DNA of 64,000 nucleotides from Candidatus Pelagibacter sp. RS40 (lineage in GTDB: Bacteria; Pseudomonadota; Alphaproteobacteria; Pelagibacterales; Pelagibacteraceae), in the NCBI RefSeq assembly GCF_002101295.1, contig NZ_CP020778.1, positions 847,001 to 911,000 on the forward strand, written 5' to 3'. Shown one piece after another: positions 28,599 through 40,545 of this stretch (position 1 is the stretch's first letter; every line of letters starts with the position of its first letter). Below the pieces are notes generated by a model, which had not been told where the DNA came from, made no database searches, and worked only from the letters and a program-made list of their open reading frames with translations. The position numbers and the translations under genes are program-made.

Positions 28599-29690
28599 AT
28601 GAATGATTTCAGAAATCAAAGCCCTTGGGGCAGACCTCCAGGAGGCGGCGGAGGCAACGGTGGATTTAGAAGAGGCCCAACTCCACCTGATATTGATGAA
28701 GTTATTAAAAAAGTTCAAAGTTTATTAAACAGATTTTTAGGTGGTGGCAAAGGTGGGGCTAAACCCATCATTGTTGGTTTATTAATCATAGTTACTCTTT
28801 GGGGACTTAGCGGACTTTATAGAGTACTTCCTGACGAACAAGGAGTTGTTTTAAGATTTGGAAAATTTGTAAATACTACACAACCTGGTCTTAACTATCA
28901 TTTTCCATATCCAATTGAGAGTGTGATCACTCCAAAAGTTACAAAAGTAAACAGAATGGATATTGGTTTTAGATCTGAAAGAGACAGTGGATTTTCATCA
29001 GGCGGTGTTGCTGATGTACCAGAAGAAAGCTTAATGTTAACTGGTGATGAAAATATTGTTAACATCGACTTTTCTGTATTTTGGGTAATTAAAGATGCAG
29101 GAAATTTCTTATTCAAAATTCAAGATCCTGAAGGGACAGTAAAAGCTGCAGCAGAAACTGCTATGAGGGAAGTAATCGCTAGATCAAACATTCAACCAAT
29201 TTTAACAGAAGGAAGATCAGTAATTGAGACAGAAACCCAAGAAATTATTCAAAAGATTTTAGATGAATACACTTCAGGTATTCAAATTACTCAAGTTCAA
29301 ACCCAAAAAGCCGACCCACCAGATCAAGTTATTGATGCATTTAGAGATGTTCAAGCAGCAAGAGCTGATATGGAAAGATCTAAAAACGAAGCTGAGGCGT
29401 ATGCAAATGATGTGATCCCAAGAGCACGGGGAGAAGCTCAAAAAATTTTACAAGCAGCAGAAGCTTATAAAAAAGAAGTAGTTGCAAAAGCAGAAGGTGA
29501 AGCTAGCAGATTTTTAGCAATTTATAATGAATATGCAAAAGCTAAACAAGTAACACAAGAAAGAATGTTTTTAGAGACAATGGAAACAGTTTTAGGTGAC
29601 ATTAATAAAATAATAATCGATAAAAATTCTGGATCAGGAGTAGTTCCTTATCTACCACTTCCTGAACTAAAAAAGGCGGAGAATAATTAA
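28599..29690 (+). CDS. hflK: FtsH modulator HflK
   Basis: 363 residues. The N-terminus is glycine/proline-rich (WGRPPGGGGGNGGF), as in other HflK proteins, followed by one membrane segment (about residues 57-74) and an SPFH/band-7 domain (LPDEQGVVLRFGKFVNTTQPGLNYHFPYP), then the long helical region rich in Ala/Glu (ARADMERSKNEAEAYAND). With HflC it forms a periplasm-facing cage around FtsH. The next gene, hflC, starts at the base after its stop codon. No Shine-Dalgarno is visible. Confidence 0.96.
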   Translation: MNDFRNQSPWGRPPGGGGGNGGFRRGPTPPDIDEVIKKVQSLLNRFLGGGKGGAKPIIVGLLIIVTLWGLSGLYRVLPDEQGVVLRFGKFVNTTQPGLNYHFPYPIESVITPKVTKVNRMDIGFRSERDSGFSSGGVADVPEESLMLTGDENIVNIDFSVFWVIKDAGNFLFKIQDPEGTVKAAAETAMREVIARSNIQPILTEGRSVIETETQEIIQKILDEYTSGIQITQVQTQKADPPDQVIDAFRDVQAARADMERSKNEAEAYANDVIPRARGEAQKILQAAEAYKKEVVAKAEGEASRFLAIYNEYAKAKQVTQERMFLETMETVLGDINKIIIDKNSGSGVVPYLPLPELKKAENN

Positions 29691-30560
29691 ATGAAAGCTG
29701 GAAAAATTTTAATCCCGATTATAATTGTAATTGCTGCAACAATATTCTTTTCTATTTTTATAGTAAAAGAGGTAAATCAAGCAATTGTTCTTCAATTTGG
29801 TGATCCAAAAAGAATTTTATTAAAACCAGGTTTAAACTTTAAAATACCATTTATTCAAAACGTAGTTTTTTTAGATAAAAGAATTTTAAATTTAGATACT
29901 CCACCAGAGGAAGTAATTGCATCAGACCAAAAACGACTGATTGTTGATGCATTTGCAAGATTTCAAATTGTAGACCCACTAAAATTTTATATTTCAGTTG
30001 GAAATGAAAGAGTTGCAAGATCAAGACTCTCAACAATTATCAATTCAAGAATAAGAAACGTTCTTGGTCAACAAGAACTTCAAACCTTGTTATCTCAAGA
30101 TAGAACAAAACAAATGACTTTAATTCAGGAAGGTGTAAATAATGAAGCTGAAAATTTTGGTATTAAAATTGTTGATGTAAGAATTAAAAGAGCTGATCTT
30201 CCACAAGCAAACAGTGATGCAATCTTTAGAAGAATGCAAACTGAAAGAGAGAGAGAAGCAAAAGAATTTAGAGCAAAAGGTGCTGAGATGGCAGTAACTA
30301 TTACTTCTACTGCAGATAAAGAAGTGACAGTAATATTAGCTGATGCTCAAAAAAAATCAGAGATCATGAAAGGGGAAGGTGATGGTCAAAGAAATAAAAT
30401 TTTTGCTGATGCCTTCGGTCAAGATCCAGAGTTTTTTGCTTTCTATAGATCTATGCAAGCATACGGTAAAGCATTTAATGCAGGAGAAACATCTATGATC
30501 TTATCTCCTGATAGTGAATTTTTTAAATTTTTTGGAAATATAAAACCTAAATCAGAATAA
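29691..30560 (+). CDS. hflC: FtsH modulator HflC
   Basis: 289 residues. An N-terminal membrane anchor (residues about 5-24) is followed by the SPFH domain with VNQAIVLQFGDPKRILLKPGLNFKIPFIQNV and the HflC-typical RIKRADLPQANSDAIFRRMQTEREREAKEFRAKGAE helix. It pairs with HflK in the complex that regulates FtsH. The gene is followed 9 bases later by a DUF2065-like gene and then a DegP-type protease, an order found throughout alphaproteobacteria. Confidence 0.97.
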   Translation: MKAGKILIPIIIVIAATIFFSIFIVKEVNQAIVLQFGDPKRILLKPGLNFKIPFIQNVVFLDKRILNLDTPPEEVIASDQKRLIVDAFARFQIVDPLKFYISVGNERVARSRLSTIINSRIRNVLGQQELQTLLSQDRTKQMTLIQEGVNNEAENFGIKIVDVRIKRADLPQANSDAIFRRMQTEREREAKEFRAKGAEMAVTITSTADKEVTVILADAQKKSEIMKGEGDGQRNKIFADAFGQDPEFFAFYRSMQAYGKAFNAGETSMILSPDSEFFKFFGNIKPKSE

Positions 30561-30569
30561 ACTAATCCT

Positions 30570-30755
30570 ATGAAGGAATTGATCATTGCATTTGGTCTGT
30601 TCTTATTCATTGAAGGAATTTTATATGCCTTATTTCCATCAAAAATGAAAAATATGCTATCAAAATTAAACGAGGTAAATGACAGTCAACTTCGTACAGG
30701 TGGATTGGTATTTGCAGTTATAGGGTTTTTAATAATTTGGTACTTAAAGTCATGA
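30570..30755 (+). CDS. Small membrane protein, DUF2065-like
   Basis: 61 residues with two membrane helices (about 4-20 and 44-59) separated by a short polar loop; the pattern EGILYALFPSKMKNMLSKL then LRTGGLVFAVIGFLIIWYL matches the DUF2065 family as I know it. Members are regularly encoded beside hflC. Function is unknown; a role as a small subunit of the HflKC-FtsH assembly is only a guess from position. Overlaps the protease gene by 4 bases. Confidence 0.85.
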   Translation: MKELIIAFGLFLFIEGILYALFPSKMKNMLSKLNEVNDSQLRTGGLVFAVIGFLIIWYLKS

Positions 30756-32158
30756 AAAAATATTTAAAGTCATTAGTTCTTCTTATCTTTTGTCTAAACT
30801 TCACAACTTTATCAAATGCAAAGGATATACCCGCTTCATTTGCAGATTTAGCTGAAAGATTAATGCCATCAGTTGTAAATATTTCAACAACTACAACAGT
30901 TACAACAAGATCAAATCCTTTCCCGTTCCAATTTCCTCCAGGATCACCATTTGAGGATATGTTTAAAGATTTTGGCACTCCTCAAGAGAGAAAAACAAGT
31001 GCATTAGGATCTGGATTTATTATTAGTGATGATGGAATAGTAATTACTAATAACCATGTAATTCAAGGTGCTGAGGATGTTTTTGTAAGAGTAAATGGAG
31101 ATCAAGAGTTCAAAGCAAAAATTTTAGGTGCAGATCCTGGAATGGATCTAGCTGTTTTAAAAATTGAAAGTGATGAAAAATTTGTACCAGTGAAATTTGG
31201 CGACTCTGATAAATCACGAATTGGTGATTGGGTTATTGCAATTGGAAATCCGTTTGGATTAGGTGGAACAGTTACTGCAGGAATTATTTCAGCAAGGAAT
31301 AGATCAATTGGGTTATCAAGATACGAAGATTTTATTCAAACAGATGCATCTATCAATCAAGGAAATTCTGGTGGACCCTTATTTAATATGAAAGGAGATG
31401 TAATTGGAATTAATACAGCAATCTTAGGACAATCTGGATCTATTGGAATAGGTTTTGCAATTCCTTCAAATAGTGCAGATAGAGTTATAAAACAATTAAT
31501 AGAATTTGGTGAAACAAAAAGAGGATGGTTAGGTGTTAGAATTCAAACTGTTACAAAAGAAATTGCTGATGTTGAAAAATTAGATAAACCAAGAGGTGCT
31601 TTAGTTGCAAGTGTTGCAGACGGTAGCCCATCTGACAAGGGTGGAATTAAAGCTGGAGATATTATTTTAGAGTTTGACGGAAAACCAATTAAAGAAATGG
31701 TTGAACTTCCAAAAATAGTTGCACAAACTGATGTTGGAAAAAAAGTAATAGTTAAAGTTTGGAGAAATAAAAGAGAAATTACTAAAAATATTATTCTTGG
31801 AAGACTAGAAACTTCAGAAGACTTTAAACAAAAATCAATAATTACAGAAAAGCCAAAAGAAGTTGAAATTGAAGGATTAAAAATAACTGTAAGATTAGTT
31901 GATAAAAAAGATTTAGAGGAAAGAAAATTATCAAAGGATGTTACAGGAGTGGTGATTACTAAAATTGCACAAGATAGCCCAGTAAATTATTTGGAAACTG
32001 GTAACATTATTGTTGAAGCACAAAAGAAAAAAATTAACACCATTGGTGACTTAGAAAATATTATAAAAATTACAAAAAGAAGTTCAGAAAAAACTTTGTT
32101 AATTGCAATTTATAATAACCAAAATCAAAGAAGATATATTGGTGTTAAATTAGATTAA
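30752..32158 (+). CDS. degP: Periplasmic DegP/DegQ-type serine protease
   Basis: 468 residues from ATG 30752, chosen because it begins a proper signal peptide (KKYLKSLVLLIFCLNFTTLSNA, cleavage after SNA); an in-frame ATG 15 bases earlier is less suitable. The catalytic triad is visible: His in NNHVIQGA, Asp in GMDLAVLK, Ser in NQGNSGGPLF. Two PDZ domains follow (KRGWLGVRIQ... and EIEGLKITVR...VTGVVITKIAQDSPVNY). It degrades and refolds misfolded envelope proteins. Placement after hflKC suggests a shared envelope quality-control operon. degP and degQ cannot be told apart here. Confidence 0.95.
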   Translation: MKKYLKSLVLLIFCLNFTTLSNAKDIPASFADLAERLMPSVVNISTTTTVTTRSNPFPFQFPPGSPFEDMFKDFGTPQERKTSALGSGFIISDDGIVITNNHVIQGAEDVFVRVNGDQEFKAKILGADPGMDLAVLKIESDEKFVPVKFGDSDKSRIGDWVIAIGNPFGLGGTVTAGIISARNRSIGLSRYEDFIQTDASINQGNSGGPLFNMKGDVIGINTAILGQSGSIGIGFAIPSNSADRVIKQLIEFGETKRGWLGVRIQTVTKEIADVEKLDKPRGALVASVADGSPSDKGGIKAGDIILEFDGKPIKEMVELPKIVAQTDVGKKVIVKVWRNKREITKNIILGRLETSEDFKQKSIITEKPKEVEIEGLKITVRLVDKKDLEERKLSKDVTGVVITKIAQDSPVNYLETGNIIVEAQKKKINTIGDLENIIKITKRSSEKTLLIAIYNNQNQRRYIGVKLD

Positions 32159-33066
32159 TGGACCTTAAGTCCAAAATTATTTTAATCTCAGGACCCACTG
32201 CATCAGGAAAATCAAATTTTGCAATAAGCCTTGCTAAGAAAATAAATGGAGAAATTATCAATGCAGATAGTATGCAGGTATATAAAGAACTTCGGATCTT
32301 AACTGCAAGACCTAAACAAAAAGACTATCAAAAAATCAGACATCACTTATATGGATTTTTAAATGTTACAAAAAATTTTTCAACAGGGGAGTGGCTGAAG
32401 TTTTGTCAAAAAAAAATTAAAGAAATTCAATCAAGAAATAAAACACCAATACTTGTAGGTGGAACAGGTCTTTATTTTAAAGCACTTACTGATGGGTTGG
32501 TAAAAATTCCAAACATTCCTTTAAAAGTTAGAAATAAGATAAGAAATTTACAAAAAAAAAATGGACAAAAAAAATTTTATTCAAAACTTTTAAAACTAGA
32601 TCCTTATATTAAAGGCAAAATTATTGAAACGGATGCCCAAAGATCAATTAGAGCATACGAAGTAAAGTATCATACGAAAAAATCTTTATTTGATTGGTTT
32701 AAAAACACAAAATCCAAGTTTCAAGATGAGGAATTTTTTAAAATTTATATCGATTATCCAAGACCTAAACTAATTGAGAGAATAGCTTCTAGATCAGAAC
32801 AAATGTTAAAAGATGGAGCAATTAGTGAGGTTAAAAAATTTTTAAAACTTAAAATTAAGAAAGATAATAGCTCAAATAAGGTAATTGGTATTGCCGAGAT
32901 TAAAGAACATTTGGAAAATAAATTAGATCTTAAAGAAGTTCATGAAAAAATTACTATAAAAACTAGACAATACGCTAAAAGACAAAGCACATGGGCGAGA
33001 GGTCAGATGTCGAGCTGGAATAAAATAAACTCCAAGGACCTAAAAAAATTTTTGAAAAAAATCTAA
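32158..33066 (+). CDS. miaA: tRNA dimethylallyltransferase
   Basis: 302 residues. MiaA adds the dimethylallyl group to A37 of tRNAs reading UNN codons. The P-loop GPTASGKS is at about residues 10-17, followed by INADSMQVYKELRILTARP, GGTGLYFKALTDGL, the DAQRSIRAYEV segment and the C-terminal TRQYAKRQSTWARGQ tRNA-binding motif. It overlaps the protease stop by one base. Substrate DMAPP comes from the MEP pathway that begins with dxs at 13.3 kb. Confidence 0.97.
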   Translation: MDLKSKIILISGPTASGKSNFAISLAKKINGEIINADSMQVYKELRILTARPKQKDYQKIRHHLYGFLNVTKNFSTGEWLKFCQKKIKEIQSRNKTPILVGGTGLYFKALTDGLVKIPNIPLKVRNKIRNLQKKNGQKKFYSKLLKLDPYIKGKIIETDAQRSIRAYEVKYHTKKSLFDWFKNTKSKFQDEEFFKIYIDYPRPKLIERIASRSEQMLKDGAISEVKKFLKLKIKKDNSSNKVIGIAEIKEHLENKLDLKEVHEKITIKTRQYAKRQSTWARGQMSSWNKINSKDLKKFLKKI

Positions 33067-33083
33067 TTTGAACACTCTTAAAC

Positions 33084-33113
33084 TTGACCTTTAAGTACAA
33101 CTTCAGCTAGATT
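33084..33113 (+). promoter_or_regulatory. Candidate promoter of the ilv operon
   Basis: TTGACC (33084-33089), 18 bases, TAGATT (33108-33113) just before the ilvB ATG at 33120, which would give a near-leaderless mRNA. CTTAAA/TTTAAG arms (33078-33083 and 33090-33095) flank the -35 hexamer and may be an operator. No leader peptide with Ile/Val/Leu codons is visible. Confidence 0.35.
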
Positions 33114-33119
33114 GGCTGA

Positions 33120-34886
33120 ATGCCAAAATTATTTTCTGGAGCTGAGATCGTATTTAAATGTCTTGAAGACCAAGATGTATCTCATATCTTTGGTTATCCA
33201 GGTGGCGCAGTGCTTCCAATATATGATGAATTAAAAAATCATAATTCTGTAAAACATATTTTAGTAAGACACGAACAAGGAGCAGGTCATGCTGCAGAAG
33301 GTTATGCAAGATCAACTGGAAAACCAGGTGTTGTTCTTGTTACATCAGGACCAGGTGCAACAAATGTAGTTACAGCTCTAACAGATGCTTATATGGATAG
33401 TGTACCTTTAGTTTGTATCTCTGGACAAGTGCCAACACACTTAATTGGTACAGATGCGTTTCAAGAATGTGACACTACAGGAATTACAAGACCGTGTACA
33501 AAACATAATTGGCTGGTTAAAGATATAAACGATTTAGCAGAAATAATGCATAAAGCATTTGAAGTTGCAACAACGGGTAGACCAGGCCCAGTGCTTGTTG
33601 ATATTCCTAAAGATATTCAATTTCAAAAAGCACCTTACAAAAAATTTAAAAGAAAAAATAAATCAAATGGTGCAAGTCATAATAATTTTTCTCAAGAAAG
33701 TATTAATGAATTAATTAATTTAATGAGCAAAGCAACCAAACCGATTTTTTATACTGGGGGTGGTGTTATTAATTCAGGTCCTAAGGCCAGTGAATTACTG
33801 AGAGAATTAGTATATACAACTGGTTTTCCAATAACTACAACATTGCAAGGATTAGGATCTTTCCCGGGAGATGATAATCAATTTTTAGGAATGCTAGGAA
33901 TGCACGGAACGTATGAAGCAAATAATGCAATGTACGAATGTGATTTAATGATCAACATTGGTGCAAGGTTTGATGATAGGATCACAGGAAAAATAGATGA
34001 GTTTTCTCCAAAATCTAAAAAAGTTCATATTGATATAGATCCTTCCTCAATTAATAAAAATGTTAAAGTAGATCTTGCAATTGTTGGAGATGTAAAATCA
34101 GTAATTACATCAACTTTAAAAACTTTAAAGAAATCAAAACCAAATTTTATAAGATCTAATAAACAAAAAACATCTAAATGGTGGGAAAAAATTCAAAAAT
34201 GGAGATCAAAAAGATCTTTAGATTATATTGGCAGTGAAGAAACGATTAAACCTCAGTATGCAATAGAAAGATTGTATGAACTTACAAAAGACAAAGACAC
34301 TTTCATAACTACTGAAGTTGGACAACATCAAATGTGGGCTGCACAACACTATAAATTTAACAAACCAAATAGATGGATGACATCTGGAGGGTTGGGAACC
34401 ATGGGATATGGTTTGCCTGCAGCTGTTGGAGTTCAAATTGCACACCCGCAAAAGTTAGTAATTGATATTGCAGGAGAGGCATCTGTATTAATGACGATGC
34501 AAGAAATGTCTACTGCTGTGCAATATAGTTTGCCAATAAAAATATTTATTTTGAACAATGAATACATGGGAATGGTTCGACAATGGCAAGAATTACTTCA
34601 TGATAAAAATTATTCTGAAAGTTATACTGCTGCGCTTCCAGACTTTGTTCAAATGGCGGAGGCTTATGGATGTGTTGGTATAAGAGCCAAAACACCTGAA
34701 GAATTAGACGATAAAATTATAGAAATGTTAAATACTGATAGACCAGTTATTTTTGATTGTTTAGTTGATAAGCAAGAGAACTGCTTTCCTATGATACCAT
34801 CAGGAAAGCCGCACAATCAAATGATATTAGGTCCAAAAGATAAGGAACAGAATAAAATTACAGGCAAAGGAAGAACACTCGTTTAA
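33120..34886 (+). CDS. ilvB: Acetolactate synthase large subunit
   Basis: 588 residues. ThDP-dependent AHAS makes acetolactate and acetohydroxybutyrate for valine, leucine and isoleucine. The N-terminal GYPGGAVLPIYDEL...HEQGAGHAAEGYAR carries the catalytic Glu; VTSGPGATNVVTALTDAYMDSVPLVCISGQV, the FAD-binding middle domain and the C-terminal ThDP motif GEASVLMTMQEMSTAVQYSLPIKIFILNN are intact. The stop overlaps the ilvH ATG by one base, so the two subunits are probably translationally coupled. The symbol could equally be ilvI. Confidence 0.97.
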   Translation: MPKLFSGAEIVFKCLEDQDVSHIFGYPGGAVLPIYDELKNHNSVKHILVRHEQGAGHAAEGYARSTGKPGVVLVTSGPGATNVVTALTDAYMDSVPLVCISGQVPTHLIGTDAFQECDTTGITRPCTKHNWLVKDINDLAEIMHKAFEVATTGRPGPVLVDIPKDIQFQKAPYKKFKRKNKSNGASHNNFSQESINELINLMSKATKPIFYTGGGVINSGPKASELLRELVYTTGFPITTTLQGLGSFPGDDNQFLGMLGMHGTYEANNAMYECDLMINIGARFDDRITGKIDEFSPKSKKVHIDIDPSSINKNVKVDLAIVGDVKSVITSTLKTLKKSKPNFIRSNKQKTSKWWEKIQKWRSKRSLDYIGSEETIKPQYAIERLYELTKDKDTFITTEVGQHQMWAAQHYKFNKPNRWMTSGGLGTMGYGLPAAVGVQIAHPQKLVIDIAGEASVLMTMQEMSTAVQYSLPIKIFILNNEYMGMVRQWQELLHDKNYSESYTAALPDFVQMAEAYGCVGIRAKTPEELDDKIIEMLNTDRPVIFDCLVDKQENCFPMIPSGKPHNQMILGPKDKEQNKITGKGRTLV

Positions 34887-35434
34887 TGCCAAAATCAAAA
34901 TCTGCATACAGCTTTGCTGGCAAGAAAGAGAAATTAGATACTCATATTATTGTAGTGTGGGTTGATAATGAAGCTGGTGTTTTAGCAAGAGTTGTGGGTC
35001 TTTTTTCTGGAAGAGGATATAATATCGAGTCTTTAGCAGTTGCAGAAATTGATTCAAAATTAAATATTTCAAGAATAACAATCGTTACAACAGGAACACC
35101 CCAAGTAATTGACCAAATTAAACTACAATTAAAAAAATTGGTTCCAGTGCATAAAGTTGCTGACTTTAAACGAGAAGATAAAAATGTGATATTTAAAGAG
35201 ATGGCATTATTTAAACTTGTTGGAAATAATGGGAAAATCGATAAAGCCATTAAAGCTTGTAAAAAGTATAATGCTGTAATATTGGATAGCACAAATAAAT
35301 CTAAAGTTGTTCAAATAACAGCACTTAGACGAGAAATAGATACAATGGCAAAAAATTTGAGAAAGTTTGGTCTAGTAAGTGTATCGAGAACTGGAGCGGT
35401 CGCTATGACTAGAGGTGAAAAAGTATTTAAATAA
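34886..35434 (+). CDS. ilvH: Acetolactate synthase small (regulatory) subunit
   Basis: 182 residues. An N-terminal ACT domain (IVVWVDNEAGVLARVVGLFSGRGYNIESLAV) gives valine feedback control; the second domain ends with the conserved GPVSVSRTG-like segment FGLVSVSRTGAVAMTRG. The N-terminal 18 residues before the ACT domain are a little longer than usual. Overlaps ilvB by one base; 15 bases, including a strong Shine-Dalgarno, separate it from ilvC. Confidence 0.96.
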   Translation: MPKSKSAYSFAGKKEKLDTHIIVVWVDNEAGVLARVVGLFSGRGYNIESLAVAEIDSKLNISRITIVTTGTPQVIDQIKLQLKKLVPVHKVADFKREDKNVIFKEMALFKLVGNNGKIDKAIKACKKYNAVILDSTNKSKVVQITALRREIDTMAKNLRKFGLVSVSRTGAVAMTRGEKVFK

Positions 35435-36472
<1,038 letters not shown>

Positions 36473-36494
36473 ACTCAAGTTGGAGGATTTGAGT
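36473..36494 (+). terminator. Weak terminator-like hairpin after ilvC
   Basis: ACTCAA (36473-36478) and TTGAGT (36489-36494) pair around a 10-base loop directly after the ilvC stop. The following bases are T/A-rich but not a clean U-tract, so it may be a partial terminator or the first half of a leader structure for leuA. Confidence 0.4.
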
Positions 36495-36527
36495 TTATAA
36501 ACCCAATTTATTTTGCAATCTGAACGA

Positions 36528-36544
36528 GAGCATGTATTATGCTC
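36528..36544 (+). repeat. Hairpin in the leuA leader
   Basis: GAGCAT (36528-36533), a 5-base loop and ATGCTC (36539-36544): a perfect 6-bp stem 22 bases before the leuA ATG. Together with the hairpin at 36473-36494 it occupies most of the 94-base ilvC-leuA gap. Confidence 0.45.
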
Positions 36545-36566
36545 AGCGGTAATAAATTTACATTTT

Positions 36567-39177
<2,611 letters not shown>

Positions 39178-39182
39178 AAATT

Positions 39183-40019
39183 ATGGCGGCAGATTCGGGT
39201 AGAGATGATTTTATAATTGCTATTCGATCAGCTTTTCTTAAAAAAGGTACTCGTCAAAATTTCTCATTACTTACTCTATTAATAATTTCAATATTAGTTT
39301 TATCACTAGAGTATTTTAAATCAGGACCGATTAGTAAATTAAGATCAATAACAAAGGACTTAATATTTAAGGGATCTTTTTTTGTTTCAGCACCCTTTGT
39401 TTATGCAAAAGATCAATATTTCTTATTTCAAGACCACCTAAATATGTATGAAGAATTTACAGTTTTAAGAGAAAAAAATTACAATATTGAAAAATTAAAA
39501 AATGAAGTAGATTTTTATAAATCTGAAAATATTCGACTTAAAAAATTGATAGATGAAAGAGAAATTGCATCTGAAAACTATTTAATTGCTAAAGTATTAC
39601 TTGATCAGCAAAGTCCTTTTTTAAAATCAATGATTATTAATAAAGGATATAAGCATGGAATTAAATTAGGTGTAGCAGTTAAAGATCAATCGTATTATGT
39701 TGGAAAAATTATTAATGTTAATTTACTGACTTCTCGAATTCTTCTTGCAACAGACTTAAATAGCAAAATTCCTGTAATCATTGAACCTAACGGTATAAAT
39801 GCAATTCTATCTGGTAATGGTAGTAATCTTTATGGTGATTTAGAATTTTTACCAAAATTAAATGAGATAGAGGAAGGTGCAATTGTTTATACTTCAGGTA
39901 TCGATGGCATAATTTCTCCAGCAATACCAGTTGGAAAAATTAAAATTAAGGATGATGTTAAGTACGTAGAATTTTTTGTTAATTACAATCAGTTAAAGCT
40001 TATAAGGGTAAACAACTGA
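39183..40019 (+). CDS. mreC: Rod shape-determining protein MreC
   Basis: 278 residues. One N-terminal membrane helix (about 24-43), a short coiled coil (NYNIEKLKNEVDFYKSENIRLKKLIDE, about 98-124), then the periplasmic beta-domain (DQQSPFLKSMIINKGYKHGIKLGVAV...GIDGIISPAIPVGKI). MreC scaffolds the elongasome and activates PBP2. It has 5 bases from mreB and one base to mreD. Confidence 0.95.
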   Translation: MAADSGRDDFIIAIRSAFLKKGTRQNFSLLTLLIISILVLSLEYFKSGPISKLRSITKDLIFKGSFFVSAPFVYAKDQYFLFQDHLNMYEEFTVLREKNYNIEKLKNEVDFYKSENIRLKKLIDEREIASENYLIAKVLLDQQSPFLKSMIINKGYKHGIKLGVAVKDQSYYVGKIINVNLLTSRILLATDLNSKIPVIIEPNGINAILSGNGSNLYGDLEFLPKLNEIEEGAIVYTSGIDGIISPAIPVGKIKIKDDVKYVEFFVNYNQLKLIRVNN

Positions 40020-40020
40020 T

Positions 40021-40545
40021 ATGGCGCTGTCTTTTCCAAAAAGAGCCTATAAAAGCTTTATCCATAGCTTTCCAATATTATTGTTATTTTTCATAGCTTT
40101 TACAGGCTTTGATTTATCGTTCTTTTTTCTAAACATTAGTTTTTCGTTTAACTTTATTTACATACTAATTTTTTTCTGGATTTTAAAAAAACCTGAAAGA
40201 TTAGGTTATGGACTAGTATTTTTTGCAGGAATAATTAATGATGTGGTACAAAACTTTCCAATTGGTGTCTCATCAATTAATTATTTATTACTATGCTCTA
40301 TAGCTTTATTCATAAGATCAAGAACATTAATGCCAAACTTAATGTATGATTGGGTGTTTTTTGTAGTTGCAATTTTAATTATTAGCTCAATACATTATAG
40401 CATTTTGACAGTAATATTTGATATTCCGATAAGATATGGCGTTTTGATGTTTAATTCGGTATTAACATTTTTAGTTTATCCTCTATTTTCAAAATTATTT
40501 TACCAAATTTACTTAATTGATTTAAGGCAGGAAAATGCAAAATAG
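40021..40545 (+). CDS. mreD: Rod shape-determining protein MreD
   Basis: 174 residues, about five membrane helices. MreD sequences are weakly conserved, but the length, the topology and the position between mreC and the PBP2 gene make the assignment firm; the GYGLVFFAGIINDVVQNFPIGVSSINYLLL segment is the usual recognisable core. It overlaps mrdA by 11 bases. Confidence 0.9.
   Translation: MALSFPKRAYKSFIHSFPILLLFFIAFTGFDLSFFFLNISFSFNFIYILIFFWILKKPERLGYGLVFFAGIINDVVQNFPIGVSSINYLLLCSIALFIRSRTLMPNLMYDWVFFVVAILIISSIHYSILTVIFDIPIRYGVLMFNSVLTFLVYPLFSKLFYQIYLIDLRQENAK

Noticed and set aside
36532..36552. Short frame in the leuA leader as a leucine attenuator peptide
   Set aside because: It encodes only M-Y-Y-A-Q-R and has no leucine, isoleucine or valine codons.
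36513..36566. TTG start 18 codons upstream of leuA
   Set aside because: The additional residues include the leader hairpin and do not resemble LeuA; the ATG at 36567 begins just before the conserved core.
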